The translations under genes and the position numbers were made by a program. Source: Frankia umida (GTDB lineage Bacteria; Actinomycetota; Actinomycetes; Frankiales; Frankiaceae). From it: 64,000 nucleotides of DNA. Position 1 is the first letter of the stretch, and each line of letters begins with the position of its first letter. This document shows, piece after piece, positions 59,884 through 64,000 of the stretch. The DNA is taken from positions 62,001 through 126,000 of the forward strand of contig NZ_JALKFT010000014.1 of the NCBI RefSeq assembly GCF_023242945.1. Reading direction: 5' to 3'. The notes under the pieces were generated by a model. The model was not told where the DNA came from and did no database searches. It was given only the letters and a program-made list of their open reading frames with translations.

Positions 59884-61464
59884 ATGATCAAGGATGTCCT
59901 GGTTGTTGGCTTCGGTCCGGTGGGAGCGGTGCTGACGGCCTTTCTCGGGCAGCGGGGCGTGTCGGTGCTCGCGGTGGACAGGGCGGCTACCACCTACCCA
60001 CGTCCCCGCGCCGCCGGCCTGGACGAGGAGGTGCTGCGTCTGCTCGTCCGGCTCCCCGGGATGGCCGAGATGCTCACCGATACCCGCGCGTCGACCCGGG
60101 CGACCTTTCTCGGGCCGGACCGCCGCCTGCTGCTCGCCGCCGGGCAGGGGCAGGCCGAACTCGGCGTTCCGGTCGGTGTGTTCCTGCACCAGCCGTCCGT
60201 CGAGGCCGCGCTGCGGGCCGGGATCGCCACGCTGCCCTCGGTTGAGGTCCGGCTCGGCGTGGGCGTGCGCTCGATCGACGACGGGGCCGACGCGGTGACG
60301 GTCGGCCTGGAGGACGACACCGTCGTGCAGGCTCGCTGGGTGATCGGCTGCGACGGGGCGACGAGCACAGTGCGGGCGCTGATCGGCGTGGACTTCGTGG
60401 GCAGGACCTTCGCCCAGCCGTGGCTCGTCGTGGACGCGCGCTCGGCCGAGCCGCTGCCGGTACCCGACGACATCGCCTTCGTTCTCGATCCACGCAGGCC
60501 CGCGGTGACGATGCCGATGCCCGGTGGGCACCGCTGGGAGTGGATGATGTTCCCCGGCGAGAATCCCGAGCGGATGGCCGAGCCGGAGACCGTCACGAGC
60601 TTGCTCACACCCTGGATCGACCCGGGCACGGTCGCGGTGGAACGGGCGGCGGTCTACACGTTCCACGCCCGCATGGCGAACCGCTGGCGGGTCGGCAGGG
60701 TCCTGCTCGCCGGCGATGCGGCGCACACGATGCCGCCGTTCGCCGGCCAGGGGCTCGCCTCGGGCATCCGGGACGCGGCCGCGCTGGCCTGGCGGCTGAC
60801 CGAGGTCCTCGCGGGACTACGGGATCCGGATTCACTCGACGACTACGAACGGGAGCGCCGTCCCCAGGTGGCCGCGATCACCACCCGGGCCATCCGGGCC
60901 GGTCGGATCGTGCAGACGACGAGCCCGGTCCGCGCGGCCGCGCTGCGGGCCGCGTTGCGCACAGCGGCCCACGCTCCGGGGCTCGGCCACGCCCTGCGCT
61001 CCGGCGCCGCACGACCACGGACCCGGCTCCCGAAGGCCGCGCGGCCGCGGCGGGCGCACGACGGGGGCCGCTGGGCCGGGCGGGTGCTGCCCAACCCGTG
61101 TATCCGGACCGAGGACGGCCGAGTCTGCCGGCTTGACGACATACTCGGGTCGTCCTGGGTGCTGCTCGGGCTCGGCGACGATGCTGGAGTCGCGCTGACG
61201 CCGCAGGTCCGGGCCTGGGTTGACCGCCGCGGCGGTACGACCCTGACCATCGGCCACGCCGTGTCGGCGGACCGGGACGATCAGCGTGCGCGGTCCGGTC
61301 CGGTCATCGTGGATCTCGACGGCACGGTGCTGCGGATGCGCGGGCGTTCCAGACAGCCCCAGGTGGCAGTGGTCCGGCCGGACCGTTACCTGCTCGGTGT
61401 CTTTCCGTCGTCACGCCTCGAGGACGTACTCACCTCGGCGTCAGGCGTTGGCGTGACCGGCTGA
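59884..61464 (+). CDS. FAD-dependent aromatic monooxygenase (MhpA/PheA type)
   Basis: 526 residues. AGAAGGGGGAG precedes the ATG. The three flavoprotein hydroxylase motifs are present: V-V-G-F-G-P-V-G-A-V near residue 7, W-V-I-G-C-D-G-A-T-S at about 157 and R-V-L-L-A-G-D-A-A-H-T-M-P-P-F-A-G-Q-G at about 275. The C-terminal thioredoxin-like domain of this class is seen around 430-520. It would hydroxylate a phenolic or related ring with NAD(P)H and oxygen. Its 3' end overlaps the antisense TetR gene by 79 bases. Confidence 0.9.
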   Translation: MIKDVLVVGFGPVGAVLTAFLGQRGVSVLAVDRAATTYPRPRAAGLDEEVLRLLVRLPGMAEMLTDTRASTRATFLGPDRRLLLAAGQGQAELGVPVGVFLHQPSVEAALRAGIATLPSVEVRLGVGVRSIDDGADAVTVGLEDDTVVQARWVIGCDGATSTVRALIGVDFVGRTFAQPWLVVDARSAEPLPVPDDIAFVLDPRRPAVTMPMPGGHRWEWMMFPGENPERMAEPETVTSLLTPWIDPGTVAVERAAVYTFHARMANRWRVGRVLLAGDAAHTMPPFAGQGLASGIRDAAALAWRLTEVLAGLRDPDSLDDYERERRPQVAAITTRAIRAGRIVQTTSPVRAAALRAALRTAAHAPGLGHALRSGAARPRTRLPKAARPRRAHDGGRWAGRVLPNPCIRTEDGRVCRLDDILGSSWVLLGLGDDAGVALTPQVRAWVDRRGGTTLTIGHAVSADRDDQRARSGPVIVDLDGTVLRMRGRSRQPQVAVVRPDRYLLGVFPSSRLEDVLTSASGVGVTG

Positions 61465-62276
61465 AGCAGGGCGCGGACCAGATATGTCTCGGCGAACACA
61501 CGCTTGTCGGGCAGGCTGCGGCTGCTCCACGGCGGGGCCATCATGGCGCCGCCGGCGGCGATCAGCCACCGTACGGCCTCCCACAGGTCGAGGTCGGCGC
61601 TCAGCTGGCCGCTGTCCTGCCAGCGCAGCAGCAGCGGCTCGAGACGCTTGTAGACAGCCTCGACGATCGGCTCCGTGGCCAGTGGCAGGGAGTCGCCGCT
61701 GGCCCGACCACCGGCGGCGAACAGCGCCTCGGTCAGCGCATCCCCGTCGATGAGGCTGGTGCCCCGCACGAACACCTCGACCAGGGTGACGCGTGCGTCG
61801 TCCGGATGCGGCAGGGATTCCAGCGCCACGTCCATGGCGGTGTCGACCCGATCGAGCAGGACGGCGAGAAGCAGCTCATCGCGGCTGCGGAAGTACCGGT
61901 AGACGGTGGAGCGGGAGACACCGGCCTCCGTGGCGACCTCCTCGATCCGCATCCGGCTCGAGCCACGCCGGATCACGCAGCGCCCGGCCGCGGCCACCAG
62001 ACGTCGGCGGGCCTCGGCGTCGTCGAGCAGCGCGCTCTCGCTGCCCCACCAGCCCTGACCGCGCCGCGGGCTCCGCGCACGGTGTCGGTCCTGCGCAGCG
62101 TGTCGGTCCTGCGCAGCGTGTCGGTCCTGCGCAGCGTGTCGGTCCTGCGCAGCAGCGTGCCGATCCAGCGCCTGGTGTCGGTCCCGCGCGGGATGCGGGC
62201 CCTGGGGGACCGGGTGGTTGTGGGCTCGCGAGGGCGGGTCGTCAGGCGGTTCCGCGTCCGCACCGGGTCGGGTCAT
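61386..62276 (-). CDS. TetR family transcriptional regulator with repeat-expanded N-terminus
   Basis: 296 residues from ATG 62276. The helix-turn-helix domain begins only at about residue 85: C-V-I-R-R-G-S-S-R-M-R-I-E-E-V-A-T-E-A-G-V-S-R-S-T-V-Y-R-Y-F, followed by a typical ligand domain. The preceding 80 residues are Asp/Arg/His/Ala/Gln-rich with four D-R-H-A-A-Q repeats encoded by an 18-bp minisatellite, absent from ordinary TetR proteins. The 3' end is antisense to the monooxygenase end. It likely represses that gene. Confidence 0.88.
   Translation of the reverse strand: MTRPGADAEPPDDPPSRAHNHPVPQGPHPARDRHQALDRHAAAQDRHAAQDRHAAQDRHAAQDRHRARSPRRGQGWWGSESALLDDAEARRRLVAAAGRCVIRRGSSRMRIEEVATEAGVSRSTVYRYFRSRDELLLAVLLDRVDTAMDVALESLPHPDDARVTLVEVFVRGTSLIDGDALTEALFAAGGRASGDSLPLATEPIVEAVYKRLEPLLLRWQDSGQLSADLDLWEAVRWLIAAGGAMMAPPWSSRSLPDKRVFAETYLVRALLQPVTPTPDAEVSTSSRRDDGKTPSR
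62083..62154. repeat. 18-bp tandem repeat within the TetR gene
   Basis: TGTCGGTCCTGCGCAGCG is repeated about four times with no change in the first three copies. It encodes the D-R-H-A-A-Q repeats on the minus strand and keeps the frame, so copy-number variation would only lengthen or shorten the tail. Confidence 0.85.
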
Positions 62277-62494
62277 GCTGACAGCATTGGCCGATGCCCC
62301 GGCCGCTCGGCAGGGCGGGGGTCGGTAACCGCGAGCGGCCCGCGACACGGTGGGCCCACCGCCGTTCGGTGCGCAGATCGCTCCCGTCGGCATGGCTGTC
62401 TCACGGCGACACACTATGGCATGGTTGTCTCGCCCTACTCAAGGTCGATCGTCCGGATGTGATCGCCTGCCGGACGTGCGAAAGGCGGCACCCC

Positions 62495-63625
62495 ATGGTC
62501 AGCACACGAGCAGCTCTGCTGTTCGGCCCCGGTCAGGATTTCAAGATCGAGACGGTCGAGATCGACAATCCCCGCGCGGGCGAGGTCCTGATCGACGTCA
62601 GAGCCTGTGGTCTGTGCCATTCGGACGAGCATGCGCGCTCGGGCGCGATGCCGATGCCGCATTTCCCGATGATCTGCGGGCATGAGGGTGCCGGTGAAGT
62701 GCTCGAGGTCGGGCCGGACGTCACCTCTGTCAGCCCCGGTGACCATGTGGCCATGTCGTTCATCCCATCCTGTGGGCGGTGTACGTACTGCCTTTCGGGC
62801 CGGGCGTTCCTGTGCAACGACGGCGCCAAGCTGTTCAACGTCGGGATGATCACCGATGGGCGGATCGCGCACCGGTTGGGCGACGAGGCCGTGGCGCGCT
62901 ACACCCAGATCGGCGCGTTCTCCGAACGTCAACTGCTCGCCGAATCGACCATCGTGAAGATCGACCCGGAGGTGCCGTGGACGGTCGCCGCGCTGGTCTC
63001 CTGCGGCGTCGCGACCGGATTCGGTTCCGCGGTCAACCGGGCGGAGGTCAAGCCCGGCGACGCGGTGGCCGTCCTTGGCCTCGGCGGGATCGGGGTCAGC
63101 GCCGTGCAGGGCGCACGGATCGCCGGCGCACGGCTGATCTTCGCCGTCGACCCGGTGGAGTTCAAGCGCGAGCAGGCGCTGCGTTTCGGGGCCACGCACG
63201 CGTTCGCGTCCATCGAGGAAGCCGCCAACGCGATCCGCGAACTGACCGCGGGCGCCATGTGCCACTCGGTGATCTGCGCGTTCTCCGTGATGACCTCGGA
63301 CCTGCTCCAGCCCGCGCTCAGCCTGACCGGCAAGGACGGCACCTGCGTGATCACGTCGGTGGCACCGTTCGGTCAGAAGGTGGCCGATCTCGACCTGTTC
63401 ACGTTCGCGATGACGAACAAGCAGATCCGCGGCTGTCTGTACGGCTCGCAGAGCCCGCGCACGGCGATCCCTCGGCTGCTCGACCTCTACAAGGCCGGCA
63501 CCCTGAAGATCGACGAACTGATCACCAGGACGTACACCCTCGATCAGGTCAACGACGGTTACGCGGACCTCGAGGCCGGTCGGATCCTGCGTGGGGCGAT
63601 CACCTTCGAGGACGCACCTCGGTAG
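62495..63625 (+). CDS. NDMA-dependent (zinc, class III-like) alcohol dehydrogenase
   Basis: 376 residues from ATG 62495. Catalytic zinc site: C-G-L-C-H-S-D-E-H and C-G-H-E-G-A-G. Structural zinc: C-G-R-C-T-Y-C-L-S-G-R-A-F-L-C. Cofactor fold: V-L-G-L-G-G-I-G-V-S-A-V-Q-G-A. The pattern P-S-C-G-R-C and F-A-M-T-N-K-Q-I-R-G-C-L-Y-G match the mycothiol-era NDMA-dependent oxidoreductases with tightly bound NAD. The electron acceptor in vivo is unknown for most of them. It stands alone downstream of the divergent TetR gene. Confidence 0.9.
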   Translation: MVSTRAALLFGPGQDFKIETVEIDNPRAGEVLIDVRACGLCHSDEHARSGAMPMPHFPMICGHEGAGEVLEVGPDVTSVSPGDHVAMSFIPSCGRCTYCLSGRAFLCNDGAKLFNVGMITDGRIAHRLGDEAVARYTQIGAFSERQLLAESTIVKIDPEVPWTVAALVSCGVATGFGSAVNRAEVKPGDAVAVLGLGGIGVSAVQGARIAGARLIFAVDPVEFKREQALRFGATHAFASIEEAANAIRELTAGAMCHSVICAFSVMTSDLLQPALSLTGKDGTCVITSVAPFGQKVADLDLFTFAMTNKQIRGCLYGSQSPRTAIPRLLDLYKAGTLKIDELITRTYTLDQVNDGYADLEAGRILRGAITFEDAPR

Positions 63626-63646
63626 TTCCACGCGTCGGGCACCACG

Positions 63647-63697
63647 ACGGACGCCCCGTCCACCAGCGGGTTCACGGCTGGCGGACGGGGCGTCCGT
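63647..63697. terminator. Bidirectional terminator hairpin
   Basis: ACGGACGCCCCGTCC and GGACGGGGCGTCCGT form a perfect 15-bp stem, with an inner CCAGC/GCTGG stem in the loop. It lies between the convergent alcohol dehydrogenase and LivF-like genes. Confidence 0.8.
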
Positions 63698-63710
63698 GGA
63701 AACTCACCGG

Positions 63711-64000
63711 TCAGGCAGCGGCGGAGGCCGGCGCCTTCTCCTCGCGGCCAGCGCCGAAGTAGGCGGCCTCGACCCGCTCGGGTTCGGCAGCGAGTTCCGC
63801 CGCCGGCGCCTGCAGGACCAGCGCACCACGGCTGAGCACCGCCGCGTCGTCGGCCATCCGCAACGCGAGGTTGACGTGCTGCTCGACGAGCACGACCGCG
63901 CAGCCCTGATCGTCGGCGACCTGTCGCACCGTCCGGAACAGCGCCTGGACGATCAGGGGCGCGAGGCCCATGCTCAGCTCGTCGACGAGCAGCACCTTCG
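63711..64000 (-). CDS. LivF-like ABC transporter ATP-binding protein (5' end beyond window)
   Basis: The C-terminal 96 residues of a branched-chain-amino-acid-type ATPase. Walker B region L-L-V-D-E-L-S-M-G-L-A-P-L-I-V (the family variant with Leu after the catalytic Glu), then A-V-V-L-V-E-Q-H-V-N-L-A-L-R-M-A-D (switch His equivalent in E-Q-H) and L-S-R-G-A-L. It presumably belongs to a Liv-type operon outside the window, and could serve orphan binding proteins such as that at 16438-17766. Confidence 0.87.
   Translation of the reverse strand, partial: KVLLVDELSMGLAPLIVQALFRTVRQVADDQGCAVVLVEQHVNLALRMADDAAVLSRGALVLQAPAAELAAEPERVEAAYFGAGREEKAPASAAA

Noticed and set aside
62083..62154. Possible CRISPR-like repeat array
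   Set aside because: Units are directly adjacent with no spacers and keep the reading frame of the TetR gene; it is a coding minisatellite. The same holds for 28980-29155 and 52322-52384.

Overview
The window is very GC-rich, with GTG starts, ATGA/GTGA gene overlaps, F420/LLM-type flavoenzymes, an NDMA-dependent alcohol dehydrogenase, a DUF222-HNH protein and actinobacterial leader peptides. It is chromosomal DNA of a filamentous soil or symbiotic actinomycete; a Frankia/Pseudofrankia-like genome is my best guess but cannot be proved from sequence alone. No rRNA, tRNA, CRISPR array, replication origin or intact insertion sequence was seen.

Layout. 1-4.5 kb: a truncated SfnB-like flavin oxidoreductase beside the corpse of a second copy, an M24 peptidase, an ECF sigma factor with a SnoaL-like tail and a phosphotransferase. 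4.7-8.9 kb: a bacteriophytochrome-PP2C phosphatase translationally coupled to its heme oxygenase, then a DJ-1/PfpI protein. 9.5-16.3 kb: Rieske and 2-oxoglutarate oxygenases, small proteins, an esterase lipoprotein, EthD and a deleted LLM gene. 16.4-23 kb: an acyl-CoA-type catabolic locus (substrate-binding lipoprotein, two coupled CaiB/BaiF CoA-transferases, amidohydrolase, divergent AraC regulator). 23.1-30.3 kb: a zone of decay (ferric-reductase-like gene with an in-frame TGA, gutted FAD reductase, methyltransferase stub, recombinase and IS256 remnants) around an intact NTF2-LLM-FadD operon and a secreted Trp-rich repeat protein. 30.4-43.6 kb: the most coherent system. A TauD-type dioxygenase plus SDR on the minus strand, and a complete oligopeptide-type ABC transporter followed by two SsuD-like monooxygenases on the plus strand, each lie downstream of a short ORF encoding a Cys-ending leader peptide of the type found before actinobacterial sulfur genes. 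I read this as a cysteine-responsive organosulfur scavenging region. 44-49 kb: YCII plus ECF42-type sigma factor, tyrosine phosphatase, Nei-type glycosylase, cupin and a CsbD-like protein. 50-57.7 kb: an IclR-associated catabolic cluster (SDR, LLM, esterase, Rieske, deaminase) with matching palindromes upstream of two promoters. 57.7-64 kb: DUF222-HNH protein behind an SOS box, FAD monooxygenase and overlapping antisense TetR, alcohol dehydrogenase and the end of a LivF-like ATPase.

Two features recur. Many genes carry in-frame minisatellite expansions, and at least eight loci are decayed gene remnants, so this looks like a plastic accessory region devoted to catabolism of unusual carbon and sulfur sources. 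Two copies of a three-armed palindromic intergenic element (about 12.6 and 43.65 kb) are not explained by any gene.
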